64,000 bases of DNA from JALYXI01 sp963795835 (GCA_963795835.1 CAWCJC010000002.1:124001-188000), one strand, 5' to 3'. Counted from the first letter of the stretch, positions 27,111 through 36,770 are shown. Numbers and translations are program-made. Notes: generated by a model from the letters alone, not told the origin.

Positions 27111-28418
27111 GTGCGAATCCTGCTGCTCTCTACCTATGAGATGGGCCGCCAACCGTTTGGACTCGCATCTCCAGCGGCTTGGCTGCGAAAAGCGGGGCAT
27201 TCGGTCGTTTTAGTCGATCTAAGCCGGGACAAATTAGAGCCCCACAGCGTCCAGCAGGCGGAAAGGATCGCCCTATATGTTCCGATGCATACGGCGACGG
27301 TGTTGACGCTTGGTTTGTTGCCCCGTTTGCGCGCGATGAATGCATCCGCCAAGATCGCGGCTTATGGGCTGTATGCCGGAATGCTCGCGGGAAAGGTAGA
27401 TGCCTTGATCGCAGGCGAGTTTGAGGAGGGGTTGGTCCGCTGGGCCAGCGGGGAGAGCACTCCCGAAGTGTCGATCGGGCGGCAACAGTTCTTAGTACCG
27501 GACCGCTCGGGATTGCCGGAAGCTGAACGATACGCGCATTTACAAGGCAGGGCGGTGGGATACACCGAGGCTTCGCGCGGATGTAAGCACATGTGCAGGC
27601 ACTGTCCCATCGTTCCGGTTTACCAGGGTCAGTTTCGCGTGGTGCAACGAGACATTGTTCTGGGCGACATCGGCCAACAAGTCAAGGCGGGCGCGCGGCA
27701 TATTACCTTCGGCGATCCTGATTTCTTCAATGGCCCCGGGCACGCCATCAAACTTGTGGAAGAACTCCACAGGGAGTTTCCGGACGTCACGTATGACGTG
27801 ACCATCAAGGTGGAGCATCTGCTGCGGCATCGCGATCTGCTCCCGACCTTGAAGCAAACAGGCTGTGCGTTCGTGACCAGCGCGGTGGAGAGTCTGGACG
27901 ACGCGGTCTTGGAGCGTTTCGCAAAAGGGCACACCCGCTCAGATTTCTTCGCGGTAGTTGCAGCTATGCGAGAAGCGGGCTTACCGCTCAGCCCGACCTT
28001 TGTTGCGTTTACTCCCTGGACGACCCTCGAGTCTTATCGTGAACTGCTGTGGACCATCGCCGATCTTGGACTGGTGGAACACGTTGCGCCGGTGCAATAT
28101 GCGATCCGGCTGTTAGTCCCGGCGGGGTCACTCTTGCTGGGGCACCTGGACGTCGAGCCGTTCGACGCCGCGCGGTTGGTTCACCCTTGGCGGCATCCTG
28201 ATCCGGAGATGGATCGCTTGGCGGCTCAGATTGGCTTGATCGCGCAGGGGCAGCGAAGCCGGCGCGAAATCTTCGAGTCTGTCTGGGAGGCGGCTCATGA
28301 ACGGCCGCTCGACTTCCTGTTGCCTGATCGCGGAACCATCCCTTATCTGAACGAACCCTGGTACTGCTGAGCGGAGCCTACTCCGGAGCAGGTGGCTCTG
28401 ACGCTTGATTTGATATGA
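27111..28418 (+). CDS. CUAEP-tail radical SAM selenoprotein (TGA at 28368 read as selenocysteine)
   Basis: The frame starts at GTG 27111 (MRILLLSTYEMGRQPFG). It has a B12-binding-like N-terminal domain and the radical SAM motif C158-x3-C162-x2-C165 in RGCKHMCRHCP. An apparent stop TGA at 28368-28370 follows ...NEPWYC. Reading on in frame gives Ala-Glu-Pro, then TPEQVALTLDLI and a real TGA at 28416-28418. The tail is therefore Cys-Sec-Ala-Glu-Pro, the signature of the known CUAEP/CCAEP-tail radical SAM (seleno)protein family, with Sec420 in a protein of 435 residues. The extended end overlaps the downstream ATG by ATGA, as expected for coupled translation. The reaction and substrate are unknown. 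It needs the Sec-insertion machinery, which lies elsewhere. Confidence 0.85.
28371..28400 (+). promoter_or_regulatory. Candidate bacterial SECIS hairpin
   Basis: Right after the in-frame TGA, CGGAGCC (28372-28378) pairs with GGCTCTG (28394-28400) in a 7-bp stem. Three further pairs can form at 28380-28382 with 28391-28393. The apical loop then holds GG at 28385-28386, about 15 nt from the TGA. Bacterial SECIS elements lie in this position and usually have a conserved G early in the loop. An alternative small hairpin, GGAG/CTCC, is also possible, so this is a candidate only. Confidence 0.5.
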
Positions 28419-29571
28419 AGCACATCGTCTTGGTGGCTGCTACCACGGGCTACCAAATCCGGATGTTCGACGAAGCCGCACGCCGATTGGGGATCCGGCT
28501 GACGCTGGCGACGGACCGGTGTCACATCCTGGAGGACCCCTGGGCGGACCGCGCCGTGCCGGTGAAATTCGATCCGCCGATGGAGCAGATTCCCGCCTGT
28601 GACGGAATCCTTGCGGTGGGCGACCTGCCCGCCGTTTTGGCGGCCCATGCGGCGGAACGGCTGGGCATTCCGTTCCATTCGGTGGAAGCAGCTACCATTT
28701 GCCACGACAAGGGGCTGACGCGGGAACGTATGCAGGCGGCGGGATTGCCCTCGCCGGACTCGGTAAAAACTCCGCTCGTAAAAACGAAGCCACCGGTCCC
28801 TTTCCTTGTGTTTTGAAGCCTTTACATCTCTCGGCCAGCCGGGGCGTGATCCGAGCCAACAATTTAACGGAGTACGAAGCGGCCCGAAGCCGAATTGCGC
28901 GCATGGTGGACGATGAGTTCCTTCAGGTGGAAACGTTCATTCCCGGCCGAGAGTACGCCCTTGAAGGCGTGATGACCCAGGGGGTGCTCAAAACATTCTG
29001 CGTCTTCGAAAAGCCGGACCCGCTCGACGGGCCGTATTTCGAGGAATCGATTTATTTGATTTCTGGCGAAACGAAGCCAATTGCGGCGGTGGAGCGCGCT
29101 TGCCTGGCGCTTGGATTGTCGCATGGGCCTGTCCACGCCGAGGTGCGGGTGAACCCCGAAGGCGTGTTCGTGCTGGAGATTGCCGCAAGGCCGATCGGCG
29201 GTTTATGCGCGGGCGTGCTTCGCTTTTCGGGCAATGTGCCGCTGGAGGAAGTTCTGCTCCGGCATGCCTCCGGCGAAGATGTCACCGGCTTTGTGCGGGA
29301 GGCAGAACCGGCGGGCGTGATGATGATTCCGATCGGGAAGGGCGGAGTTTTTCAGGGTGTTGAGGGGGTGGAGGAGGCGCTTGCCGTTCCTGGCATCACG
29401 GACTGCATTATCACCGCTAAGAAAGGCTATAACGTTGTGCCACTGCCGGAGGGATCGAGCTATTTGGGCTTTTTGTTTGCGAGGGGCGGCGATCCGGATG
29501 CCTCACTGCGCCGCGCGCATGGAAAGCTGAAGTTCAGCTTTACTCAGAGCCTTCCACTGATTCCCGCATGA
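28415..29571 (+). pseudogene. ATP-grasp domain protein partnered with the selenoprotein, frameshifted
   Basis: The first frame (28415 onward) starts MKHIVLVAATTGYQIRMFDEA and covers the N-terminal preATP-grasp domain. The second (ending 29571) covers PCVLKPLHLSASRGVI, VETFIPGREYALEGV, the VHAEVRVNPEGVFVLEIAARPIGG metal/ATP segment, and the C-terminus. Adding one base in or near CCC at 28798-28800 joins them as PPVPFPCVLKPL, giving about 385 residues. ATP-grasp enzymes ligate an acyl-phosphate intermediate to an amine or other nucleophile. The ATGA overlap with the selenoprotein gene makes a two-gene unit of unknown pathway. The substrate is unknown. The deletion may be a sequencing error. Confidence 0.8.
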
Positions 29572-29584
29572 ATAACGGACCGGA

Positions 29585-29915
29585 TTACTTCGCTTGTTGC
29601 GGGACGTAGCCGGCGGGCAGGGCGGCGCCTTCGCCGAAGAAATAGTCATCCATTTGCTTGATGAGAAATTCCTGGGCCTCGGCGGTGCCCAGGTTGAGGC
29701 GGTATTCGTTCATGAGCATTTTCATGTGCTCAATCCAGAGTTTCCATGCTTCTTTCGAGACGTTGTCGTAGATTTTTTGGCCCAAGGGGATGACCCTCGA
29801 AAGGGATTTCATCCAGGCCGGCCATTTCCTTTTGAAACTTTACGCAGAAAACTTTGCGCGCGCCCGCCGGAATCTCTGTTGAAGGGGCACCCAGCCCGCC
29901 TGCTCCACATCCCAT
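29585..29915 (-). pseudogene. yggX: Fe(2+)-trafficking protein YggX-like, +1 frameshift
   Basis: The upstream frame gives ARKVFCVKFQKEMAGLDEIPFEGHPLG. The downstream frame gives GQKIYDNVSKEAWKLWIEHMKMLMNEYRLNL and a tail ending PAGYVPQQAK. These are the two halves of the YggX/Fe-trafficking fold (conserved V-F-C, I-Y-x-x-V/I-S-K-E-A-W and M-L-x-N-E). One extra base in GGGG at 29786-29789 (or in the nearby T run) accounts for the shift. The family protects iron-sulfur clusters against oxidative damage. The start at 29915 adds about 18 residues before the usual first residues. Confidence 0.8.
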
Positions 29916-29928
29916 AAGCCTCAGGATA

Positions 29929-31639
29929 CTACTTCGCGAAGCCCGCGCCAGTGAGAATAATGCCGAGTTCGCGGTGGTCCGAAGGCACCGTGAAGCTTTT
30001 ATCGGCTTCGATGGTCAGAACGGAACCCGATTGCGGGGCGGTTTCGAGGGTGTACGTTCCCGGGCCGGGGAACGTTCTGGAGGCGATCGGTTTGCCATCC
30101 AGGAGCAGGGAGATGGTGCGCGAGGGCGCGGAATCCGGAATATACAGATGGATCACGACCGGAGTTGGCACGGGCGGCTTTTTGAGGAGAATCGTTGCCG
30201 ATTTTGCCATCCATCGCCAGGGGTTCCCTTCGGCGGCATAGATTCCGGACAGGAGTTGATCGTCCGCATCCGGGCTTGCCAGGTTGACGTACTCGCGACG
30301 TGGGGAGCTTGGGCGTAAATGCCTGCGCTTGAAGCCGGTCGATCAGGCCGGTGGAGAGGCCAAAAGGGAAAAAGCCGCGTTGCGCGCTCGAATAGGCTGA
30401 AGCGCTTTCGATTCCGATCAGACGAAGCGGGAGCGTGGGGCGGATGTCACGCTCTGCGATCAGCACGGGGGTGCTGCCACCGTGCAGCACCGGGACGGGG
30501 AAACCGAGTTCGCTGGTGACGAGGAGATCGCCCGGAGGGATCTGCTGGTTCTCGCGGACGGCGAGGGCCCCTTCCTGTTCGAGATAGAAGCGGAGCCCCC
30601 ACTCGGAGTTCACCCAGACCCGGTGCTGTTGAGCTTGTTTCGCGAGAGAGCGCGCAAACTGGCGGTCGGCGTCCCAATGCTGGTAGTTCACGGTCGCGAG
30701 CAGGAGCGAGATGGCGATCTGCACGGCGAAATAGGCGGGCGCAAACGGAAGGCGGGAAACCAGCAGCGCGACCGGGGCGGCAAGCGGGAGCAGATAACGC
30801 GCCGAACCTTCCGCAAAGAGGGCGACCGCCGACGCGAAACAGATGGCGATCCAGGAATAGAGAAACCAGTTTTGCCTGAAGTGGCGGATGAACAGCAACG
30901 GCCACGTGAGATACACCAAGTGCACCGTGAGCGCCGCCGCGACACGCAGCTTCGCGGTGAGCCGTTCGAGTCCATAGGATTGCACGTAGCCGGTCAGCAC
31001 CAGGAACGGGAACTGGCCCGTGGACAGGTATTCGAAGCATTGCCAGGCTCCGAAGACAATCAGCGGGGCGAATGCGACGGGCCAGCGGCGGCGATTGTAA
31101 AGCAGCAGGATGGGGATCGCGAACATTGCCTGCACCGCCACAAGAGAAGAAAGCCCGAGGAAAATCGCCGCGAACAAGAACCGCTCCGAAACGAACAGCG
31201 CAATACCCGCAAGCCAGAGCGCAAGGAACGGAACGTCGGATTCGAAAGAGTTGCCGTTGACGACAAAGGCCGGGGTTGCCAGGAAGAGAGCCGTGGCCAG
31301 GAGCGGACGCGGCGAAAAGCGTTTCGCGAGGGTCCACACAGAAAACGCAGCGATGAGGGAGAACGTTATGTATGCGAGGTGGAACGGTATCTCCCGTACC
31401 GTGCCGAAGATCGCGATCAGCGCGGCCAGGCACCACGCGTTTAGAGGGGGATGCGGATAGCCACGGAAGTCGACATCGCGGCCTTCGAAGATGTAGTGGA
31501 CGTGGTTGGGATGGGCGGGATCGATCTGCGCGTGAGTTGCGGAAGCAAGGTAATACACATCGTCGCCCTGGACCGCCTGATTCAGGAAGGGAAGCCGAAT
31601 CAGCAGGACCAGGGCGATGATGATGAGCGCCGATTTCAA
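29929..31639 (-). pseudogene. GT-C type membrane glycosyltransferase (ArnT/PMT-like), +1 frameshift near the C-terminus
   Basis: The main frame (31639 down) has an N-terminal helix, a GDDVYYL acidic motif in the first periplasmic loop (the Asp-Asp of GT-C enzymes), a RGYPHPPLNAWCL segment, and about ten further helices. After PFGLSTGLIDRLQAQAF the frame is lost. The true C-terminus continues as REYVNLASPDADDQLL and a beta-rich domain ending ILTGAGFAK at 29929. One extra base in GGGG at 30302-30305 explains it and gives about 569 residues. Such enzymes move sugars from polyprenyl phosphate to lipids or proteins at the periplasmic face. The donor and acceptor are unknown. It overlaps gcvPB by 4 bp. 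Confidence 0.78.
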
Positions 31640-33150
31640 TCCGCGGCGGTGCCGGTGCTTCGGTCAGGCCTCCAGCGGACAATGGGGCGGCGGGCGGCAG
31701 TGACTTCATCGACCCGCGTGGTGCGCGTGGAGTAGGGCGCTTTCAGGATTGCGTTCGCATCGTCCTCGATCTCTTTCGCGATCGAGATCATGGCATCGAT
31801 GAAAAGATCGAGTTCCCGCTTGCTTTCGGTTTCGGTGGGCTCGATCATGATGGCGCCGTGAACAATGGTCGGGAAGCTGACTGTATAAGGATGAAAGCCG
31901 TAATCGATCAGGCGCTTGGCAAGATCGCCGGTCCGGACGCCTTTTTTCGATTGACGATCATCGCTGAAGACCACTTCGTGCATGCTGGGGCTGGAGTACG
32001 GAAGGTCATAGTGGCCTTCGAGTTTGCGGCGGATATAGTTCGCGTTCATCAGCGCATCGATGGTGGCGTTGCGCAGACCGGGCCCGCCATGGGCGAGGAT
32101 ATAAGCCAGCGCGCGGACCAGCACGCCGAAGTTGCCGTAGAAAGCGCGGACGCGGCCGATGGATTGCGGGCGATCGTAATCGAAGTGCCAGGCATCGGAG
32201 ACACGTTTGAGGACGGGGACGGGGAGGAATGGTTCCAGATGCTTCTTGATGGCGACAGGACCGCTGCCAGGGCCGCCGCCGCCGTGAGGAGTGGAGAAGG
32301 TCTTGTGCAGGTTGAGGTGCATGACATCGACTCCGAAATCACCGGGCCGCGTGATGCCGACCAGCGCGTTCATGTTCGCGCCATCCATATAAAGCATGGC
32401 GCCTTTAGCATGGAGAAGCGAGGCGACTTTCGCGATATCGGCTTCAAAGATGCCGAGCGTGGAGGGATTGGTGACCATGAGCGCGGCGACATCGTGCGCG
32501 CTATCGTCTTCAAGCAATTTCGCGAGCTGCTCGACATCCATCATGCCGCGGTCATTCGACTTGATGTTCTGAACCGAGTAACCGGCCATGCTGGCGGTGG
32601 CGGGATTGGTACCGTGTGCGGAATCGGGAACCAGGATGCGCTTGCGCGGATTGCCTTGCGATTCCAGATAAGCGCGAACCAGTAAGATGCCGGTGAGTTC
32701 GCCGTGCGCGCCCGCAGCGGGTTGCAGAGTGATGGCGTCCATGCCGGTGATTTCGAGCAGGGCGCTTTCCAGGTCCGCGATTACCTGCATGGCGCCTTGG
32801 GAGAGAGATTCCGGCTGGTACGGGTGTGACCAGGCGAGACCATCGAGACGCGCGACCAATTCGTTCACGCGCGGGTTGTACTTCATGGTGCAACTGCCGA
32901 GAGGGTACAGGCCGAGATCGATCGCGTAATTCCAGGTGGAGAGGCGAGTGAAGTGACGAATGGTTTCGACTTCGCTGACCTCGGGGAAGCCTTCGATTTC
33001 AGAACGGACGTTCGAAGCACCGAGCGCTTCCTTGGCGTCGATTGCAGGAACGTCGAGCTCGGGAAGCTGGTAACCGCTCTTACCGGGCGAGCTTTGTTCA
33101 AAGAGCAGCGCTTCGTTTTGCGTGATGTGAGGACGGACTTTGCGGACCAT
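31636..33150 (-). CDS. gcvPB: Glycine dehydrogenase (decarboxylating) subunit 2
   Basis: This is the P2 half of the split P-protein of the glycine cleavage system. The 504 residues contain RVNELVARLDGLAWSHPYQP near the N-terminus and the PLP-lysine region HLNLHKTFSTPHGGGGPG near residue 270. It decarboxylates glycine together with GcvPA and passes aminomethyl to GcvH. It directly follows gcvPA (1-bp spacing) and overlaps the glycosyltransferase gene by 4 bp. Confidence 0.95.
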   Translation of the reverse strand: MVRKVRPHITQNEALLFEQSSPGKSGYQLPELDVPAIDAKEALGASNVRSEIEGFPEVSEVETIRHFTRLSTWNYAIDLGLYPLGSCTMKYNPRVNELVARLDGLAWSHPYQPESLSQGAMQVIADLESALLEITGMDAITLQPAAGAHGELTGILLVRAYLESQGNPRKRILVPDSAHGTNPATASMAGYSVQNIKSNDRGMMDVEQLAKLLEDDSAHDVAALMVTNPSTLGIFEADIAKVASLLHAKGAMLYMDGANMNALVGITRPGDFGVDVMHLNLHKTFSTPHGGGGPGSGPVAIKKHLEPFLPVPVLKRVSDAWHFDYDRPQSIGRVRAFYGNFGVLVRALAYILAHGGPGLRNATIDALMNANYIRRKLEGHYDLPYSSPSMHEVVFSDDRQSKKGVRTGDLAKRLIDYGFHPYTVSFPTIVHGAIMIEPTETESKRELDLFIDAMISIAKEIEDDANAILKAPYSTRTTRVDEVTAARRPIVRWRPDRSTGTAAD

Positions 33151-34467
33151 TTACTGACGTACCTCAGAGGCGTAAGCCTCGGCAACGGTATCCATATCGG
33201 CGCGACGCGACATTTCGGTGGCACACAGGAGTGTTGCGTTGCCTAATTCGGGATAAAAGCGGCCTAGCTCAAGGCCGCCGATGATTTTCTTCTTCAGCAG
33301 TTGTTCGTTAACGCCCAGGGGTGCTTCGGCTACGAACTCGTTGAAGAAAGGCGCACTGAAGCGGGGTTTGATTTTTGAGCTGAGGTAATGAGATTTCGCG
33401 ACATTCTGGGTAGCCAGTTCACGCAGGCCTTCTTTGCCATAAACGGTCATGTATACCGTCGCCATCAGCGCAATCAGAGCCTGATTCGTGCAGATATTGG
33501 AAGTCGCTTTTTCGCGGCGGATGTGTTGTTCGCGGGTGGAAAGAGTGAGGCAAAAAGCACGGTTACCGTTGGAATCCACCGTTTCGCCGACCAGACGGCC
33601 GGGCAGTTGGCGCAGGAATTTTTCTTTGGCGGCAATGATGCCGGCGTAAGGGCCGCCATAGGAAGGCGAGATCGCGAAGGATTGCAATTCACCGGCGACA
33701 ATGTCGGCATCGGCTGGCGGTTCAAGAATGCCGAGCGAAGCCGCTTCGGTGAAGACGAAGATGAGCAGCGCACCGCGTTTGTGTGCGAGATCCGCGGCGG
33801 CTTGCACCTTTTCAATTACGCCAAAAAAGTTTGGCGATTGAATGATAACGGCTGCGGTATCCGGATCAAGCTTCGCTTCCAGATCGTCAAGATCGATCTG
33901 CCCGGTTTCGGCTTCATAGCCAAACTCTTCAACGGGCATTCCCTGATGTTTCGCGTACGTGGTGAGCACTTCGCGATACTCGGGGTGCACCACGTGCGAG
34001 ACCAGAATCTTATTGCGCCCGGTCACGCGTACGGCCATCATCGCGGCTTCCGGTACGGCCGTTGAGCCGTCGTACATCGAGGCGTTGGCGACATCCATCC
34101 CGGTAAGCTGGCAGATCATCGTCTGGAATTCGAAGATGGCGGTGAGGGTGCCTTGCGCGATTTCCGCCTGATAGGGGGTGTAGGACGTGAGGAACTCTCC
34201 ACGGCTCACAATGGTGTCGCACATCACGGGACGGAAGTGCCGGTAAACGCCCGCGCCAAGGAAACTGGCGTAGCCTTCGGAGGTGTCGCGCGCGCGATCT
34301 TTGAAGAACTCGATGATTTCGTACTCGGAGATGCCGGGCGCAAGGTTCAGCGGCCGGTTCAGCTTCGCTTCCGCGGGCAGATGTTCATAAAGAGCTTCCG
34401 CCGTAGCGATGCCGCAGGCGGCCAACATTTCCTGCCGTTCTGAATCTGACTTTGGTAAATAACGCAA
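33151..34467 (-). CDS. gcvPA: Glycine dehydrogenase (decarboxylating) subunit 1
   Basis: This is the P1 half of the split P-protein; 438 residues is typical. Family features include FLGAGVYRHFRPVMCDTI near residue 70, the SYTPYQAEIAQGTLTAIFE motif, and the SPSYGGPYAGIIA block. It forms a heterotetramer with GcvPB. The order gcvT-gcvH-gcvPA-gcvPB with near-zero spacing is the standard layout for split systems. Confidence 0.95.
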   Translation of the reverse strand: MRYLPKSDSERQEMLAACGIATAEALYEHLPAEAKLNRPLNLAPGISEYEIIEFFKDRARDTSEGYASFLGAGVYRHFRPVMCDTIVSRGEFLTSYTPYQAEIAQGTLTAIFEFQTMICQLTGMDVANASMYDGSTAVPEAAMMAVRVTGRNKILVSHVVHPEYREVLTTYAKHQGMPVEEFGYEAETGQIDLDDLEAKLDPDTAAVIIQSPNFFGVIEKVQAAADLAHKRGALLIFVFTEAASLGILEPPADADIVAGELQSFAISPSYGGPYAGIIAAKEKFLRQLPGRLVGETVDSNGNRAFCLTLSTREQHIRREKATSNICTNQALIALMATVYMTVYGKEGLRELATQNVAKSHYLSSKIKPRFSAPFFNEFVAEAPLGVNEQLLKKKIIGGLELGRFYPELGNATLLCATEMSRRADMDTVAEAYASEVRQ

Positions 34468-34468
34468 C

Positions 34469-34858
34469 TTAGCTTTCCGCTCCCACGTACTCTTGATAAT
34501 CCGCCGCGGAGAGAAGCTTCTTTATTTCGTCCGCCGCGGCGATTTTGATCTTCACCAGCCAAGCGCCGCCGTGCGGGTCTTCGTTTAAGAGTTGCGGAGC
34601 GTCGTTGAGAGCTTCATTCACTTCGGTGACTTCGCCGGAGATGGGCGCGTAAATATCGGAAACGGCTTTCACCGATTCCACCGAGCCAAGCGTTTTGCCC
34701 TGCTCCAGGCGCGTGCCGACCTTCGGGAGATCGACGTACACGATATCGCCCAACTCATGCTGCGCATGATCCGTGATGCCGATGGTAGCGACGCCATCGG
34801 CGGCGTTCACCCATTCGTGTTCTTTGGTGTAGAGAAAAGTTTCGGGATAGGTAGTCAT
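34469..34858 (-). CDS. gcvH: Glycine cleavage system H protein
   Basis: This is the 129-residue lipoyl carrier of the glycine cleavage complex. The lipoylation site is Lys64 within GSVESVKAVSDIYAPISGEV, an exact match to the family hairpin. KEHEWV near residue 12 and GITDHAQHELGDIVYVDLP are also diagnostic. It overlaps gcvT by 4 bp and precedes gcvPA by one base. Confidence 0.97.
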   Translation of the reverse strand: MTTYPETFLYTKEHEWVNAADGVATIGITDHAQHELGDIVYVDLPKVGTRLEQGKTLGSVESVKAVSDIYAPISGEVTEVNEALNDAPQLLNEDPHGGAWLVKIKIAAADEIKKLLSAADYQEYVGAES

Positions 34859-35970
34859 TTCGATCTTTTGTAAAAGGGTGTGGGGACGACTACAGCCTCG
34901 ACAGGTTGGTTGCGGACCATGACTTGAATCGGCTGGCCCGGCTCAACTTTATCGATGGGGAGGTAACAAAGGCCGATGTTCTTGCCGACCGTGGGGCCGG
35001 GCGAGCCGCTGGTGACCCATCCGGCGGGCTGATCCGAGATGGAAACTTCATAGCCATCGCGCCCGATGCCGCGCCCGGTCATTTCAAATCCGGCAAGCTT
35101 GCGGGTGAGCCCTTGAGTTTTCTGTTTGAGCAGGGCGCCGCGGCCGATGAAGTCGCCTTTGTCGAATTTCACGATCCAGCCCAGGTCGGCTTCAAGGGGC
35201 GAGATGGACGCGTGGATCTCATGACCGTAGAGCGCCATTTTCGATTCCAGGCGCAACGTGTTGCGCGCGCCCAGACCGCAGGGCTTGATGCCGAATTCTT
35301 CGCCCGCTTCAAGCAGCGCGTTCCAGACATGCGGGGCCTGAGTGGGTTCTACGTAGAGCTCAAAGCCATCTTCGCCCGTATAGCCAGTGCGAGCGATGCG
35401 GGCCGGAATGCCCCCGACCGGACCTTCTTCAAACCAGTAGTACTTGATTGGCGCCAGTTCGACGGGCGTGATCTTCTGCAGCGTTTCGAGCGCGCGCGGG
35501 CCCTGGACGGCGATCTGGGCATATTTGTCGCTTGCGAACTCGACGTTTGCGTCGAAATTCCTGCTCTTTTGCGCGGCTACGATGTGCTCGTAATCTTTCT
35601 CCTGGTTGGAGGCGTTCACGCAGATGAAGATGAATTCGTCCGCAACTTTGTGGACCAGGATATCGTCAACGAAGCCGCCGTGTTCGTAGAGCAGGCCGGA
35701 GTAGTGCGCTTGGCCGTGCTTCAGCTTCGCGACGTTGTTGGTGGTGACGTACTCAGTAAGCTGCTGCGCGTCGGGGCCGGTGATTTCAATTTCGCCCATG
35801 TGGCTGACATCGAACAGACCGACCGCGCGGCGAACGGTGTTGTGTTCCTCCACCAGGCCGGAGTACTGGACGGGCATCTCCCAGCCGCCGAAATCGACCA
35901 TTTTCGCGCCGCTGGCGCGATGGACGGCATATAGAGGCGTGCGCTTCAGGAGGGGTTCGTCCATGGACAA
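34855..35970 (-). CDS. gcvT: Aminomethyltransferase (glycine cleavage T protein)
   Basis: The 371-residue T protein transfers the methylene group from GcvH to tetrahydrofolate and releases ammonia. Motifs include VDFGGWEMPVQYSGLVEEH near residue 25, GLFDVSHMGEIEI, RTGYTGEDGFELYV, and GLGARNTLRLESKMALYGHEI. It lies 9 bp after the HemQ-like gene and overlaps gcvH by ATGA, so all these genes likely share one transcript. Confidence 0.96.
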   Translation of the reverse strand: MSMDEPLLKRTPLYAVHRASGAKMVDFGGWEMPVQYSGLVEEHNTVRRAVGLFDVSHMGEIEITGPDAQQLTEYVTTNNVAKLKHGQAHYSGLLYEHGGFVDDILVHKVADEFIFICVNASNQEKDYEHIVAAQKSRNFDANVEFASDKYAQIAVQGPRALETLQKITPVELAPIKYYWFEEGPVGGIPARIARTGYTGEDGFELYVEPTQAPHVWNALLEAGEEFGIKPCGLGARNTLRLESKMALYGHEIHASISPLEADLGWIVKFDKGDFIGRGALLKQKTQGLTRKLAGFEMTGRGIGRDGYEVSISDQPAGWVTSGSPGPTVGKNIGLCYLPIDKVEPGQPIQVMVRNQPVEAVVVPTPFYKRSK

Positions 35971-35979
35971 GGCAAACTT

Positions 35980-36711
35980 TTATACTAGCGCGTTCTGCCA
36001 AACGGCTTTTCCGACAAAGAACGGTCCCATGGCTTCGATATAACGCGAAGTCTGCTTCGTTTTTCGCATGGCTTGGATACATGCAGAAAGCGGGAAAAGC
36101 TCTTTGCCGGTGAGGCCGATGACGAAGTCGTTATCGTTCTTGTCGAGGCCGAAGCAGGCGAGGCGGATATCGTTTGCGAATCCGGCCATACCGAAGGAGT
36201 GTCCGATGCGCCCGTGTTCGCTCAGAATGGGGCCCTGTTCTTCGGGCGTGAGTTGCGCGAACTCGCCTTTGCGGCGCAGCGGGTACCAGATGGCCCAGGG
36301 TTGCGTTGGGTCTGTTGCGGCGCGAATGGGTTTGTCGATGAGCCAGTCCTGCAGGTTGGGTTCGTGGCCGATCGCGTAGGTGCGTCCGAGCATGGAATAT
36401 TCGGGCTTGGGGGTGAGGTTCGAAACAAGGGGGCGAACGCGATCGGTGAAGTGGTTGGGGTCGATGCTCCAAGTGAGCAGGGCGATTCCGCGGGGGTCAT
36501 TCACATCGGCGTAGAGAACGCCAGGGAGGTTGGCGCGTTCAAGATCCGCAGCCAGAGCGTCAGTCTGAGTGACGTCGCCAAAGGCGAGCAGTTGCATGAA
36601 GAGGCGATTGTCGGAGAACGTAGGCTGGCCGTCGCGCACGCCTCCGCGTTCGCGCAGGTCTAAGAGTTCCATAGCTCCATGGTACGGAGAAATCGGGAAC
36701 GTGAGGGGCAC
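35980..36711 (-). CDS. Chlorite dismutase/HemQ family heme protein
   Basis: The 243 residues show the HemQ-like dimeric alpha-beta barrel: PKPEYSMLGRTYAIG, KGEFAQLTPEEQGPILSEHG with the likely heme-ligand His, IGHSFGMAGFANDIRLACFGLD, and the SRYIEAMGPFFVG C-terminal signature. In the coproporphyrin-dependent pathway HemQ decarboxylates coproheme to heme b. Some family members in Acidobacteria may have other roles, so I call the family and not the reaction. An alternative start is the internal Met at about 36672. It lies directly upstream of gcvT in the same direction. Confidence 0.82.
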   Translation of the reverse strand: MPLTFPISPYHGAMELLDLRERGGVRDGQPTFSDNRLFMQLLAFGDVTQTDALAADLERANLPGVLYADVNDPRGIALLTWSIDPNHFTDRVRPLVSNLTPKPEYSMLGRTYAIGHEPNLQDWLIDKPIRAATDPTQPWAIWYPLRRKGEFAQLTPEEQGPILSEHGRIGHSFGMAGFANDIRLACFGLDKNDNDFVIGLTGKELFPLSACIQAMRKTKQTSRYIEAMGPFFVGKAVWQNALV

Positions 36712-36770
36712 CTGAGCTTTTGAAAGTGCTCACCGAACACAATTCTCGACCACCATGCAATCCCCAACTG

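Noticed and set aside
30482..31444. 320-residue plus-strand ORF opposite the glycosyltransferase
   Set aside because: Glu/Arg-rich antisense shadow; the minus-strand gene has clear membrane helices and family motifs.
36712..36770. Glycine riboswitch ahead of the HemQ-like/gcv operon
   Set aside because: The upstream gap is too short and lacks the conserved paired aptamer cores.
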